Below are positions 16,062-27,300 of a DNA stretch of 64,000 nt, one piece after another (within the stretch, counting starts at the first letter, position 1; every line of letters starts with the position of its first letter). Origin of the DNA: Chryseobacterium limigenitum (GTDB taxonomy: Bacteria; Bacteroidota; Bacteroidia; Flavobacteriales; Weeksellaceae). A model generated the notes under the pieces. The model was not told where the DNA came from, did not search any database, and was given only the letters and a program-made list of their open reading frames with translations. Position numbers and translations under genes: made by a program. The DNA lies in assembly GCF_900114875.1 (NCBI RefSeq), contig NZ_FPKW01000019.1, positions 23,534-87,533 of the forward strand, written 5' to 3'.

Positions 16062-18911
16062 TTAATCATCGTCACCATCATTATTTATTTTTCCAATTAC
16101 CAGGAAGTTTCCGCTGTATACTATTTCTCCTTTGGCTTCAGCTTTCAGAACGTAATTTCCAGGGGTTAATCTTTGACCAAATTCTTCATCAGACTTCACA
16201 TTTTTCCTGTTATATACCAATCTTCCCGATCCGTCAAATATGGTTATATCTACCGCATCGTATTTAGAACTATCAAATCTCAAATGTGAAATACCTTTTG
16301 AGGGGTTTGGATATATTCTGGTAACATCTTTTTTAGATTTTACTTCTCCTGTTGCTAAATTAACTACAGTATTCTGCGTTGTCCATGCTCCTCTTCCATA
16401 AGTAGAAACCATTACAGTTCTGGTAGAAGGTCGGTAATCTAAATTTGTAATTCTTATATTCCCAATATTTCCTGAAATTGAAGCCCAGCTTGGTGAGGCC
16501 GAAAGAAAATTTGTTGTTCCCCAAACTCCCATTTCTGTTCCTATAATCACTTCGTTTGCATCATCAGGATTTCTTAATACTGTTCTTACAGGCATATCAG
16601 GAAGATTGCCCTCTTTGTTTTGCCATGTAGTTCCCCCATCGGTAGAATAGAATATACTTGTAAGATTATAATTAGATAATGTCACAATAATTTCGTTCTC
16701 ATTCGCTCCAAATTCTATGTCAGAAATTGTTCCTGCTGCCGGAGTTGTTATGGCTGTAGAAGCATAAGATGTTGTGTTGGCATTTGTTATCTTAAAAATT
16801 CTACCCAAATTAGTCCCTACAAATAACTTAGTAGATGCAGTTGTATAAGGAGAAACTTTCATCCAAGAAATCTGTTCGCCACTTTGTGCTGTTCCTGCAG
16901 TAACGATATCATTTGTAAATGTTGTAGAAGTTGCAGAAAGACCACCTGTTCTGAAAAGCGTCAATCCTGAACGGTAAGAATAGAATACATTATTTATTCT
17001 ATCTAATGCAATTTCATTTACAAAATGTCCATAAGCATTTCTATTAGCAGTTGATAGTAGATAATAACTATTGTTTGTCAGTAAATAATGATTGTTATAA
17101 ACATAACTTGCAATTTCATAATTATCCTGGTCATCATATTCCGTATACATTCCGTCTCCTCCTGTAGCAGCTTGGCTGGTAAGGAAGTTGTTTGCCAATG
17201 GGGCACCATACAGCCACCATGAACCATTATCCTGCGCACCTGCTAATAATTCTTCATTAGCGGGGGTTTTTGTAGGATTAAGCATTGCGCTGTAAAATTG
17301 TGTTACATTATATCTCGTATTTCTCGCTGAAAAACCGGTAGTTGTAGCAATATTATTTTTATTTGCTACAAAAAAAACTCCTCCGTCATTTCCAAACATC
17401 ATTTGATTTGTAGCATAGTTATTAAAAGGATTAAAAACTATTGCGTGCTGATCTGCATGTACAGTTGAAACCTGCAAGGCGGCCATATTATTGTTGTTTG
17501 ACCATTTTGAAATCTGTGTCCAGCTTGCTCCGCCATTGGTTGATTTATACAAATCAATTCCTCCAATATATAGTATATTGTCATTTTGAGGATCTGCTGC
17601 AATTACAAGATCATAAAAAGATTGCCCTCTTGTAAAATCATTTGCAGGAATACTTGTATCTGTGGCGGTAGGTAATGTTACCACTGGTGAAGCATCATTG
17701 GTTGACTGCCATGTAGTTCCTCCGTCTGTGGACCTTGCAATACGTATTGGTTCTGAAGTGCTATTTGCCCCCTGCATGAAAGCATACACTTTATTCGCAT
17801 CTGTTTTAGAAAGAGTAAAGTTTACTCTTGATCCGGCATTTCCGACGTTATAGACCACATTAAAAGTATTGCCGTCTGTAGACTTGAAAATTCTGCCTCC
17901 TGCATCTATGTTTGAAAATCTTGAACTTTTAGTAGAAACCCAAACAGCATTATCTGCTCCGATCTCTATCTGCTGAATAGCATATCCTGTTGTACTCGTA
18001 AGTCCTGTTGTGGTATTTAATGCTAATAAATTGGTATTCTTTGTAAATGTAGCTCCTCCGTCTGTTGATTTATATAATCCTGCCTGACTTAATCCCTGCC
18101 ATCCATCATTGAATGAGATTCCTACATAAGACCCGCTCACACCTGCATAAACCTCAGAAGTACCGCCATTATTTCTTACCTTAATATCATTGATATAAAA
18201 GTTACCGTTTCTAATTCCGCTGGAAGAATATGTTACCGGGATTGTAAAAATCTGTGTCCATGTAGTACCTCCGTCTGCAGACTTCCATATTCCTGAACCT
18301 ACTGCATCAGCAGTCGCAGATTCTCCTGTACCTACATATATAACTTGGGGATTATTCGGATCATAAGTAATGCATACAACTGAAGTATTTGCCCAAAAAG
18401 TACTTAGCGGTGTCCACTCATTAGTACTAATTGAAGGATCCTGGTTTACCCAAAGTCCTCCAGAAACTCCTCCTGCAAAAACTCTTTTGCCGGCAGGATC
18501 GTTCGGGTCAAACATAATTGCTCTTGTTCTTCCTCCTACACTGTACGGACCTCTTTCTATCCAAGGCTCATTAACTATTTTTGCTGTAGAAGAAGTATTG
18601 CTAGAAATAAAAGACATCTGCTTGGTAGGGGCATACTTTCCTTCCTTGATGTCTTTATTTACTTTTACAAGTCCTTCAAAATTCGTTTGTCCTGTAACAG
18701 GATCCATCGTTCTCTTGTAATCTTCTTCATTATATAAATTAGGCGGGATTCCAGCATTTTTATCAAGTTTATGCTGTTTTTTTAGACCTTTTTCATATTT
18801 GGCATATAATTGCTGTAACTGCTTTACATCAACTTTAGTTTTATTTTGAGCAGAAATAAAAGGAGTTCCTAAAACTAAAATTACTGTAACAGAAAATAAT
18901 TTTGATTTCAT
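16062..18911 (-). CDS. Large T9SS-secreted Asp-box (BNR/sortilin-like) repeat protein
   Basis: 949 residues. A signal peptide (to PFISAQ) is followed by a charged helical region (about 25-110) and beta-propeller repeats (about 115-850) with at least six Asp boxes, e.g. KSADGGTTW, KSTDGGATF, RSTDGGTTW, KSTNGGASW and YSTDGGTTW. A type A T9SS sorting domain closes it (about 870-949, YPNPSKGISHL to GNFLVIGK). Asp-box propellers occur in sialidases, GH74 xyloglucanases, photosystem assembly factors and sortilins. No catalytic residues of sialidase or GH74 are recognised, so enzyme activity cannot be claimed. It is first in a tight string with a lipoprotein, a membrane-anchored protein and a TonB receptor. 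Confidence 0.85.
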   Translation of the reverse strand: MKSKLFSVTVILVLGTPFISAQNKTKVDVKQLQQLYAKYEKGLKKQHKLDKNAGIPPNLYNEEDYKRTMDPVTGQTNFEGLVKVNKDIKEGKYAPTKQMSFISSNTSSTAKIVNEPWIERGPYSVGGRTRAIMFDPNDPAGKRVFAGGVSGGLWVNQDPSISTNEWTPLSTFWANTSVVCITYDPNNPQVIYVGTGESATADAVGSGIWKSADGGTTWTQIFTIPVTYSSSGIRNGNFYINDIKVRNNGGTSEVYAGVSGSYVGISFNDGWQGLSQAGLYKSTDGGATFTKNTNLLALNTTTGLTSTTGYAIQQIEIGADNAVWVSTKSSRFSNIDAGGRIFKSTDGNTFNVVYNVGNAGSRVNFTLSKTDANKVYAFMQGANSTSEPIRIARSTDGGTTWQSTNDASPVVTLPTATDTSIPANDFTRGQSFYDLVIAADPQNDNILYIGGIDLYKSTNGGASWTQISKWSNNNNMAALQVSTVHADQHAIVFNPFNNYATNQMMFGNDGGVFFVANKNNIATTTGFSARNTRYNVTQFYSAMLNPTKTPANEELLAGAQDNGSWWLYGAPLANNFLTSQAATGGDGMYTEYDDQDNYEIASYVYNNHYLLTNNSYYLLSTANRNAYGHFVNEIALDRINNVFYSYRSGLTLFRTGGLSATSTTFTNDIVTAGTAQSGEQISWMKVSPYTTASTKLFVGTNLGRIFKITNANTTSYASTAITTPAAGTISDIEFGANENEIIVTLSNYNLTSIFYSTDGGTTWQNKEGNLPDMPVRTVLRNPDDANEVIIGTEMGVWGTTNFLSASPSWASISGNIGNIRITNLDYRPSTRTVMVSTYGRGAWTTQNTVVNLATGEVKSKKDVTRIYPNPSKGISHLRFDSSKYDAVDITIFDGSGRLVYNRKNVKSDEEFGQRLTPGNYVLKAEAKGEIVYSGNFLVIGKINNDGDDD

Positions 18912-19044
18912 TTTGTTTTTTTGTAAATATAATAAACATTCCTGAAAATTTTATATTTGGATAATGAAATTATAAAAATTAATTTCAGTCAGAATTTACA
19001 ATAAAAAATGCCCCAATAAAATTTGAGGCATTCTTATGTATATT

Positions 19045-19124
19045 AAGAAAATCTTACGCTTGTATGCTGTTTTCACCTAATTAAAGGTTCAACTTCTTTG
19101 ATCTCTCCGGACTGCTGCTCGTAG
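19045..19124 (-). pseudogene. Degenerate copy of the DUF3467 gene 3' end
   Basis: About 80 bp closely match the last 27 codons and stop of the intact DUF3467 gene (19568-19650): shared words include AATCTTACGCTTGTA, CAACTTCTTTGATCTCTCC and TGCTCGTAG, with scattered substitutions. The similarity ends abruptly at both sides and no start remains. It is preceded (in minus orientation, followed) by its own hairpin at 19004-19035, so gene tail and terminator position were duplicated together. Confidence 0.7.
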
Positions 19125-19151
19125 CTAAAACGACTGCAAATAAGTAACTAA

Positions 19152-19517
19152 TTAAGACTCAAAAAAGAAAGAGACATCATTCAGCAGAAAGAAATGGAAG
19201 CCAAAGAATTAAAGCTTAAAATAAATGAATCTTTTGAAGAGGTTGTACAGCTTGCCAAAGATAACAGCCCGGAGTTTTTCATAAGATTTCAGGAGGTGAT
19301 CCAAAAGTTTGTTCTGCAATCCTGAAAATTAATCCGAACTTGGTAAGCAGTGAACTAAGATTCTGCGCTTTATTATTTCTTAATTTTTCTACCAAAGATA
19401 TTGCAGAATATACTTTCACATCACCAAAAACGGTCCAAAACCGGAAAAAATGGAATACGAAAAAAACTTAACATTTCTTCAGACACAGATCTTTATATCT
19501 GGTTCAAAAATCTATAA
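19152..19517 (+). pseudogene. Frameshifted remnant of a C-terminal HTH regulator
   Basis: Three plus-strand reading frames join into one protein tail. The first, from 19152, reads ERDIIQQKEMEAKELKLKI and EEVVQLAKDNSPEFFIRFQE. After a shift near 19309 comes SAILKINPNLVSSELRFCAL and FSTKDIAEYTFTSPKTVQNR. After another shift near 19450 comes LNISSDTDLYIWFKNL and a stop at 19515-19517. The middle part is a LuxR-like helix-turn-helix of the kind found at the end of TPR-containing flavobacterial regulators. The N-terminal part is missing. At least two indels make it a pseudogene. Confidence 0.75.
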
Positions 19518-19523
19518 AAAATA

Positions 19524-19555
19524 AATCCCGTCTCGTAATAGAACGAAACGGGATT
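19524..19555 (-). terminator. Terminator after DUF3467 (end of rpoBC unit)
   Basis: Stem AATCCCGT/ACGGGATT with a 16-base internal part that can add a short CG pair, followed on the minus strand by an A/T-rich run. Confidence 0.65.
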
Positions 19556-19577
19556 ATTTATATGCTAAGAGAAAATC

Positions 19578-19886
19578 TTACGCTTGTACGTTGTTTCCAC
19601 CTAATACGAAAGGCTCAACTTCTTTGATCTCTCCGAATTGTTGCTCGTAGTTTGTGATGTTCTGTTGAAGAGCAGCTAATACTCTCTTAGCGTGAAGTGG
19701 AGCAAGAATAACTCTTGAACGCACGTTAGCTTGTTGTACACCCGGCATTAATTGGATAAAATCTACAACAAACTCAGATGGAGAATGGTTTACTAGAGCA
19801 AGGTTACAATATACCCCTGAAGCTACCATTTCGTTAAGTTGGATGTTGATGTTGTTTGGATCTTGATTTTGATTTTGATTGTCCAT
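19578..19886 (-). CDS. DUF3467 domain protein
   Basis: A 102-residue small protein, almost all DUF3467: SPSEFVVDFIQLMPGVQQAN, then VRSRVILAPLHAKRVLAALQ and NITNYEQQFGEI. The N-terminal tail is rich in Asn/Gln. The biochemical function is unknown to me. It follows rpoC by 86 bp in the same direction, an arrangement common in flavobacteria, so it is probably transcribed with rpoBC. A degenerate copy of its 3' end lies 450 bp downstream. Confidence 0.88.
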   Translation of the reverse strand: MDNQNQNQDPNNINIQLNEMVASGVYCNLALVNHSPSEFVVDFIQLMPGVQQANVRSRVILAPLHAKRVLAALQQNITNYEQQFGEIKEVEPFVLGGNNVQA

Positions 19887-19972
19887 GTTTTCTTTAAATA
19901 TTTTTTTGTTTAAAAAGTTTCAGGCCTCTAATTTAAAATTTAAACTCGAATCCTGAAACTTTTCTTTACTTT

Positions 19973-22900
19973 TTAGTTAATATCTTCGAATTCTTTTTTA
20001 GAACCTACGATAACATTCTGATACTCTTTAAGACCCGTACCTGCAGGAATTCTGTGTCCTACAATTACGTTTTCTTTAAGACCTGTTAGGTAATCTACCT
20101 TACCGGCAACTGCTGCTTCGTTAAGAACCTTAGTTGTTTCCTGGAATGATGCTGCAGACATGAATGATTTAGTCTGAAGAGCCGCTCTTGTAATACCTTG
20201 CAGTACAGGCGTTGCTGTAGCTGGTAAAGCTTCTCTTACTTCAACTAAAGCCTGATCTTCACGCTTCAATTTAGAGTTTTCGTCTCTTAATTCTCTTGCA
20301 GTAATCATCTGACCTGGTTTGAATTCTTTAGAATCACCAGCTTCAGTTACTACCTTAAGACCGAATACTCTGTTGTTTTCTTCCAAGAAATCAAATTTGT
20401 GCTCAAGAGCTCCTTCAAGGAATTGAGTATCACCTCCATCAACGATAGATACTTTCGTCATCATCTGTCTTACGATAATTTCGAAGTGCTTATCATCAAT
20501 TTTTACCCCTTGTAGACGGTAAACTTCCTGAATTTCATTTACTAAATATTCCTGAACCGCAGTTGGACCTTTAATTCTTAAGATATCGTCCGGCGTAATT
20601 GATCCGTCAGAAAGTGGCGAACCAGCTCTTACGAAGTCATTCTCCTGAACCAAGATCTGGTTAGATAATTTAACTAAATAAATTTTTCTTTCACCAGTTT
20701 TTGCTTCAACGATCAATTCACGGTTACCTCTTTTGATTTTTCCGTAAGAAACTACCCCATCGATTTCAGTAACAACCGCCGGGTTTGAAGGGTTTCTTGC
20801 TTCGAATAATTCGGTAACTCTCGGAAGACCTCCGGTGATATCCCCTGCTTTTGCAGATTTTCTTGGGATCTTGATTAAGACTTTACCAGCCTTAATTTTT
20901 TCACCATCGTTTACCATTAAGTGGGCTCCTACCGGTAAGTTGTATGCTTTCTGCTCAACACCTTTAGAATCTACCACCTTCAGAGTAGGTACGGCTTTCT
21001 TATTTCTAGATTCAGAGATTACTTTCTCTTCAAATCCTGTCTGTTCGTCAATTTCCAATTGGAATGAAATACCCTGGATAATATCTTCATACTCTACCTT
21101 ACCGGCAGTTTCTGCAATAATTACCGCGTTATACGGATCCCATCTACAGATAGTATCACCTTTTTTCACTTTATCACCTGGCTTCACAGCTAATATAGAT
21201 CCATAAGGTACGTTAGCGATCATCAATGGAGTTCTGGTTTCGTTATCAGCAACCAATCTGAATTCCGTAGAACGAGAAACTACTACCTCAGCAGTATTAC
21301 CGCTTTCGTCTTCAGATGTAATTGTTCTTACATCATCCATTTCAACGATACCGTCTCTTCTAGCTACGATTGATGGGTTTTCTGATACGTTACCTGCAGT
21401 ACCCCCTTGGTGGAAGGTTCTCAATGTTAACTGAGTACCCGGTTCCCCAATAGATTGTGCACCAATTACACCTACTGCTTCACCCATATGGATTACTTTA
21501 CCTGTTGCTAAGTTTCTTCCGTAACATTTTGCACAGATACCTTTCTTAGTTTCACAAGTTAATGGTGAACGAACTTCAACAGCTTCTAATCCTGCTTCTT
21601 CAATTCTCTTAGCTAATGGCTCATTGATCACCTGATCTGCTTCAGCAATAAGCTCATCGCTTTCAGGGTCATAGATATTATGTAGAGAAACTCTACCTAA
21701 GATTCTTTCAGAAATTCTTTCAACGATCTCATCATTTTTCTTCAAAGCAGTAACTTCAGTACCTCTTAAAGTACCACAGTCTGTTTCAGTAATGATAACA
21801 TCCTGAGCAACGTCTACCAATCTTCTCGTTAAGTAACCCGCATCGGCAGTCTTAAGTGCGGTATCCGCAAGACCCTTACGAGCACCGTGAGTAGAGATAA
21901 AGTATTCTAGGATCGAAAGACCTTCCTTAAAGTTTGCAAGGATCGGGTTTTCAATGATCTCCGCACCAGTAGAACCGGCTTTCTGCGGTTTTGCCATCAA
22001 ACCTCTCATCCCTGATAACTGACGGATCTGTTCCTTAGAACCCCTCGCCCCAGAATCAAGCATCATATATACAGAGTTGAATCCACCTTGGTCGGTTTTC
22101 ATTCTGCTCATGATCATTTCAGTTAATCCGGCGTTGGTATTTGTCCAAACGTCAATTACCTGGTTATAACGTTCTGTATCTGTAATTAGACCCATGTTAT
22201 AGTTGGCTCTAATCTCATCTACAGTAGAAATTGCTGTAGCAACCATTGCTTTCTTCTCAACAGGAACTACGATGTCACCTAATGAGAATGAAAGACCTCC
22301 TTTAAATGCATTTGAATACCCTAAGTCTTTCATTGCATCCAAGAACTTCACAGTTGTAGGGAAATCTGTATCATCAAGGACTCTACCGATAACGTTTCTT
22401 AATGATTTCTTTGTAAGAAGTTCATTAATATATCCTGACTGTTTTGGAACGATTTGGTTGAATAAAATTCTACCAACAGAAGTTTCAATTAATTTAGTTG
22501 AAATCTCACCGTTTTCTTTAACAGGCAGTCTACATCTAACCTTAGCGTTTAGAGAAACTTTTCCTTCTGCGTAAGCGATTTCCGCTTCTTCAGGAGAATA
22601 GAATGCAAGACCTTCACCTTTTACTTTCATATCTTCTGTAGAGCTCAATTCTTTAGTCATGAAATATAGACCAAGAACCATGTCCTGAGAAGGTACCGTA
22701 ATTGGAGAACCGTTTGCAGGGTTCAAAATATTTTGAGAACCTAACATTAATAACTGAGCTTCAAGAATTGCTTCAGGGCCTAACGGTAAATGTACCGCCA
22801 TCTGGTCACCATCGAAATCGGCATTGAAGGCCGTTGTTACTAACGGGTGTAGCTGGATTGCCTTACCTTCGATCATCTTAGGTTGGAAAGCCTGGATACC

Positions 22901-24238
22901 TAGTCTGTGCAAAGTAGGCGCTCTGTTTAGTAAAACAGGGTGACCTTTCATTACACCTTCTAAGATATCATATACTACTGGTTCTTTTCTGTCAATAATT
23001 CTCTTTGCAGATTTTACTGTTTTTACAATCCCTCTTTCAATTAGTTTTCTAATGATAAATGGTTTGTACAATTCAGCAGCCATATCTTTAGGAATACCAC
23101 ATTCGTGAAGCTGTAAGTTTGGACCTACAACAATTACCGAACGCGCAGAGTAATCTACCCTTTTCCCAAGTAAGTTCTGACGGAAACGACCTTGCTTACC
23201 TTTCAATGAATCTGAAAGTGATTTCAATGGTCTGTTTGATTCAGATTTTACTGCAGAAGATTTTCTTGTATTATCGAATAATGAATCTACTGATTCCTGA
23301 AGCATACGCTTCTCGTTTCTCAAGATTACTTCCGGAGCTTTGATCTCCAATAATCTCTTCAAACGGTTATTTCTGATAATTACTCTTCTATAAAGGTCAT
23401 TTAAGTCAGAAGTAGCGAAACGTCCTCCATCCAATGGAACTAATGGTCTTAATTCTGGTGGAATAACAGGAAGTACACGCATGATCATCCACTCTGGTCT
23501 GTTGATCATTCTAGTGTTAGCACCTCTCAATGCTTCTACAACGTTCAATCTTTTCAGAGCTTCAGTTCTTCTTTGCTTAGAACCTTCGTTGTGAGCTTTG
23601 TGTCTCAAGTCGAAAGACAATGCATCAAGATCGATTCTTTTTAATAATTCCTCAACCGCTTCAGCACCCATTTTGGCGATGAATTTGTTCGGATCAGAAT
23701 CATCAAGATATTGATTTTCTACAGGAAGAGTTTCCATGATATCAAGGTATTCTTCTTCTGTAAGGAATTCTTTATCGTCAAAATCAGAACCATCTAATTT
23801 CTTAGCGATACCTTGCTGAATAACAACATATCTCTCGTAATAGATGATCATATCTAATTTCTTAGAAGGTATCCCTAAAAGGTAACCGATTTTGTTCGGT
23901 AAAGAACGGAAATACCAGATGTGAGCGATAGGAACCACCAAGTTGATGTGTCCGATTCTCTCTCTTCTTACTTTCTTCTCCGTAACTTCTACTCCACAAC
24001 GGTCACAAACGATCCCTTTGTAACGAATTCTCTTGTATTTACCACAAGCACATTCGTAATCCTTTACAGGGCCGAAGATTTTTTCACAGAACAAACCGTC
24101 TCTTTCAGGTTTATGCGTTCTGTAGTTAATAGTTTCCGGTTTTAGAACCTCTCCTCTAGAATCCTGTAAAATGGATTCCGGAGAAGCTAAACCGATGGTT
24201 ATTTTATTAAATCTACTTGATTTATTTTTATTTGACAT
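19973..24238 (-). CDS. rpoC: DNA-directed RNA polymerase subunit beta'
   Basis: A 1421-residue catalytic subunit. Zinc ribbon Cys63/65/78/81 (CACGK...CDRCG) is near the N-terminus. The active-site motif NADFDGDQMAVH, with its three Mg-binding Asp residues, is near residue 465. The second zinc site is in CGTLRG...CETKKGICAKCYG, and the trigger-loop region follows. Full length for Bacteroidota. The gene follows rpoB by 82 bp. No frameshift is seen. Together with beta it forms the RNA synthesis site of the core enzyme. Confidence 0.98.
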   Translation of the reverse strand: MSNKNKSSRFNKITIGLASPESILQDSRGEVLKPETINYRTHKPERDGLFCEKIFGPVKDYECACGKYKRIRYKGIVCDRCGVEVTEKKVRRERIGHINLVVPIAHIWYFRSLPNKIGYLLGIPSKKLDMIIYYERYVVIQQGIAKKLDGSDFDDKEFLTEEEYLDIMETLPVENQYLDDSDPNKFIAKMGAEAVEELLKRIDLDALSFDLRHKAHNEGSKQRRTEALKRLNVVEALRGANTRMINRPEWMIMRVLPVIPPELRPLVPLDGGRFATSDLNDLYRRVIIRNNRLKRLLEIKAPEVILRNEKRMLQESVDSLFDNTRKSSAVKSESNRPLKSLSDSLKGKQGRFRQNLLGKRVDYSARSVIVVGPNLQLHECGIPKDMAAELYKPFIIRKLIERGIVKTVKSAKRIIDRKEPVVYDILEGVMKGHPVLLNRAPTLHRLGIQAFQPKMIEGKAIQLHPLVTTAFNADFDGDQMAVHLPLGPEAILEAQLLMLGSQNILNPANGSPITVPSQDMVLGLYFMTKELSSTEDMKVKGEGLAFYSPEEAEIAYAEGKVSLNAKVRCRLPVKENGEISTKLIETSVGRILFNQIVPKQSGYINELLTKKSLRNVIGRVLDDTDFPTTVKFLDAMKDLGYSNAFKGGLSFSLGDIVVPVEKKAMVATAISTVDEIRANYNMGLITDTERYNQVIDVWTNTNAGLTEMIMSRMKTDQGGFNSVYMMLDSGARGSKEQIRQLSGMRGLMAKPQKAGSTGAEIIENPILANFKEGLSILEYFISTHGARKGLADTALKTADAGYLTRRLVDVAQDVIITETDCGTLRGTEVTALKKNDEIVERISERILGRVSLHNIYDPESDELIAEADQVINEPLAKRIEEAGLEAVEVRSPLTCETKKGICAKCYGRNLATGKVIHMGEAVGVIGAQSIGEPGTQLTLRTFHQGGTAGNVSENPSIVARRDGIVEMDDVRTITSEDESGNTAEVVVSRSTEFRLVADNETRTPLMIANVPYGSILAVKPGDKVKKGDTICRWDPYNAVIIAETAGKVEYEDIIQGISFQLEIDEQTGFEEKVISESRNKKAVPTLKVVDSKGVEQKAYNLPVGAHLMVNDGEKIKAGKVLIKIPRKSAKAGDITGGLPRVTELFEARNPSNPAVVTEIDGVVSYGKIKRGNRELIVEAKTGERKIYLVKLSNQILVQENDFVRAGSPLSDGSITPDDILRIKGPTAVQEYLVNEIQEVYRLQGVKIDDKHFEIIVRQMMTKVSIVDGGDTQFLEGALEHKFDFLEENNRVFGLKVVTEAGDSKEFKPGQMITARELRDENSKLKREDQALVEVREALPATATPVLQGITRAALQTKSFMSAASFQETTKVLNEAAVAGKVDYLTGLKENVIVGHRIPAGTGLKEYQNVIVGSKKEFEDIN

Positions 24239-24320
24239 TTTTTAGATTTTAGATTTTGGATTATAAATTTTGGGTTATAAATTCTGAACTGATTCAAAAT
24301 TCATTTATCAAAATTTAAAA

Positions 24321-27300
24321 TTATTCCTCAAGTCTTACATCAAGTCCAAGTCCTTGTAACTCGTGAAGTAATACGTTGAAAGATTCCGGAATACCTGGTT
24401 CAGGCATTGCTTCCCCTTTCGCGATAGCTTCATAAGTTTTTGCTCTACCAATCACGTCATCCGACTTCACAGTCAGGATTTCTCTCAAGATGTTTGATGC
24501 TCCAAATGCTTCAAGAGCCCAAACCTCCATCTCTCCGAATCTCTGACCTCCGAACTGAGCTTTACCTCCTAACGGCTGTTGAGTAATCAATGAGTATGGT
24601 CCGATAGAACGTGCGTGCATTTTATCATCTACCATGTGACCCAGTTTCAGCATGTAAATAATACCTACTGTAGCCGGCTGTGTAAATCTTTCTCCGGTAC
24701 CACCATCATAAAGGTGAGTGTTACCAAATTTAGGAAGACCTGCTTTTTCTGTGTACTCAGTAATTTGATCTAATGTAGCTCCATCAAAGATTGGTGTAGC
24801 GAACGTCATTCCTAATTTCTGACCAGCCCATCCAAGAACTGTTTCATAGATCTGTCCGATGTTCATACGAGAAGGTACTCCTAGTGGATTCAATACGATA
24901 TCTACCGGTGTTCCGTCTTCTAGGAATGGCATATCTTCTTCACGAACGATTCTTGAAACGATACCTTTGTTACCGTGACGTCCTGCCATTTTATCCCCTA
25001 CATTCAACTTACGCTTCTTAGCGATATACACTTTAGCTAACTTCATGATACCTGCAGGAAGCTCATCTCCGATAGAAATTGCGAATTTCTCACGGTTTTT
25101 AACCCCTTGGATATCGTTGAACTTGATTTTATAATTGTGAATTAATTGTTTGATCAATTCATTCTTATCGTTATCTACCGTCCAATCTGCACCACTTACG
25201 TTTACGTAATCTTCAACTGAAGTTAATAATCTGTGAGTAAATTTCACACCTTTACCGATGATCTCTTCATCAAGGTCATTTTGAACCCCTTGAGAAGTTT
25301 TCCCGCTTACAAGTGTATTTAATTTTTCAATTAAAGTATTTCTTAACTCATCAAACTTAGCCTTGTAAGTGTTTTCAATCTCTTCAAGTTTAAGTTTTTC
25401 TTCAGTTCTTTTCTTTTTGTCTTTAATATTTCTAGAGAACAATTTTTTGTTGATAACAACACCTCTTAATGAAGAGTCAGCTTTCAATGAAGCATCCTTA
25501 ACATCACCAGCTTTGTCACCAAAGATTGCTCTAAGAAGTTTCTCTTCAGGAGTCGGGTCTGATTCTCCTTTTGGAGTAATCTTACCGATCATAATGTCAC
25601 CAGGCTTCACCTCAGCTCCAATTCTGATCATACCGTTCTCGTCAAGATCTTTTGTAGCTTCTTCAGAAACGTTAGGAATATCTGCTGTCAATTCTTCCAT
25701 ACCTAATTTAGTATCACGAACTTCCAGAGAATACTCATCCACGTGGATTGAAGTAAACCAGTCTTCACGTACAACTTTTTCGTTGATTACGATCGCATCC
25801 TCAAAGTTGTAACCCTTCCAAGGCATGAACGCAACCACTAAGTTTCTACCAAGAGCTAATTCTCCTTTTTCAGTAGCATAACCGTCGCAAAGTACCTGTC
25901 CTTTTTGCACTGTTTCACCAATTCTTACGTTTGGTCTTAGTGTAATTGTTGTACTCTGGTTAGTTTTTCTAAACTTAGTCAAGTTATATGTTTTCGTAGC
26001 AGATTCGAATGATACTAGATCTTCGTCATCGCTTCTTTCATATTTAATAGTAATCTTGTCTGCATCTACATATTCAACAGTACCGTTACCTTCAGCATTG
26101 ATCAAGATTCTTGAATCTTTAGCAACTTGCTGCTCAAGACCAGTACCTACAATCGGTGCCTGTGGCTTCAATAATGGAACTGCCTGACGCATCATGTTTG
26201 ATCCCATCAACGCACGGTTCGCATCATCATGTTCCAAGAAAGGAATCAATGAAGCTGAAATACCAGAAATCTGGTTTGGTGCAACGTCGATAAGGTTAAC
26301 CTGAGAAGGCTCAACTACAGGATAATCTCCATCTAGTCTTGCAATAATTCTATCAGTTTGGAATTCTCCCTGATCATTCAACTCAACGTTTGCCTGAGCA
26401 ATTACTTTATCTTCTTCGTCTTCTGCATTTAGATAAATAGGATCAGCATTAAGATCTACTGTACTGTTTTCTACTTTTCTATATGGAGTTTCGATGAAAC
26501 CTAAGTTATTAATTTTCGCATAGATACCCAAAGAAGAGATCAAACCAATGTTTGGTCCTTCCGGAGTTTCAATAGGACAAATTCTTCCGTAGTGAGTATG
26601 GTGAACGTCACGCACCTCGAAACCTGCTCTTTCTCTTGATAAACCACCAGGCCCTAGTGCAGAAAGTCTACGCTTGTGCGTGATTTCTGAAAGTGGGTTG
26701 GTTTGGTCCATGAACTGAGAAAGCTGGTTGGTACCAAAGAATGAGTTAATAACTGATGTTAATGTTTTAGCATTTACTAGATCTAGCGGAGTAAATATCT
26801 CGTTATCTCTAACGTTCATTCTTTCCTTAATCGTTCTAGCAATTCTTGAAAGACCTACACCAAACTGTCCTGCTAATTGCTCTCCAACAGTTTTAATTCT
26901 TCTGTTAGAAAGGTGGTCAATATCATCAACCTCAGCTTTAGAGTTTACCAATTCGATCAAGTGTCTTACAATCGCAATGATATCTTCTTTTGTAAGAACC
27001 TCAGTTGTAGTCGGGATATTAAGACCTAACTTTTTGTTTAGTCTGTAACGTCCTACTTCACCAAGTGAGTATCTTTGCTCAGAGAAGAATAATTTTTCAA
27101 TAATTCCTCTTGCAGTTTCCTCATCGGGTGGATCTGCATTTCTTAACTGACGGTAAATATACTCTACTGCTTCTTTTTCAGAGTTCGTAGGGTCTTTTTG
27201 TAATGTATTCTGGATGATAGAGAATTCATTTGCATTTTCTTTGTGAATCAAGATAGATTTCACACCTGCATCAAGAATAAGATCTAAATGTTCTTTTTCA

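Larger units (their letters stand above)
18912..19577. other. Relic-bearing spacer between Asp-box operon and DUF3467
   Basis: No intact gene. It holds, left to right, the Asp-box gene's upstream region, a terminator-like hairpin (about 19004-19035, ATGCCCCAA/TTGAGGCAT), a degenerate copy of the DUF3467 3' end, a frameshifted regulator remnant and the real DUF3467 terminator. The relics are listed separately. Confidence 0.75.

Noticed and set aside
16062..18911. Asp-box protein as a sialidase
   Set aside because: No FRIP motif, arginine triad or catalytic Tyr/Glu pair could be recognised; Asp boxes alone do not show enzyme activity.
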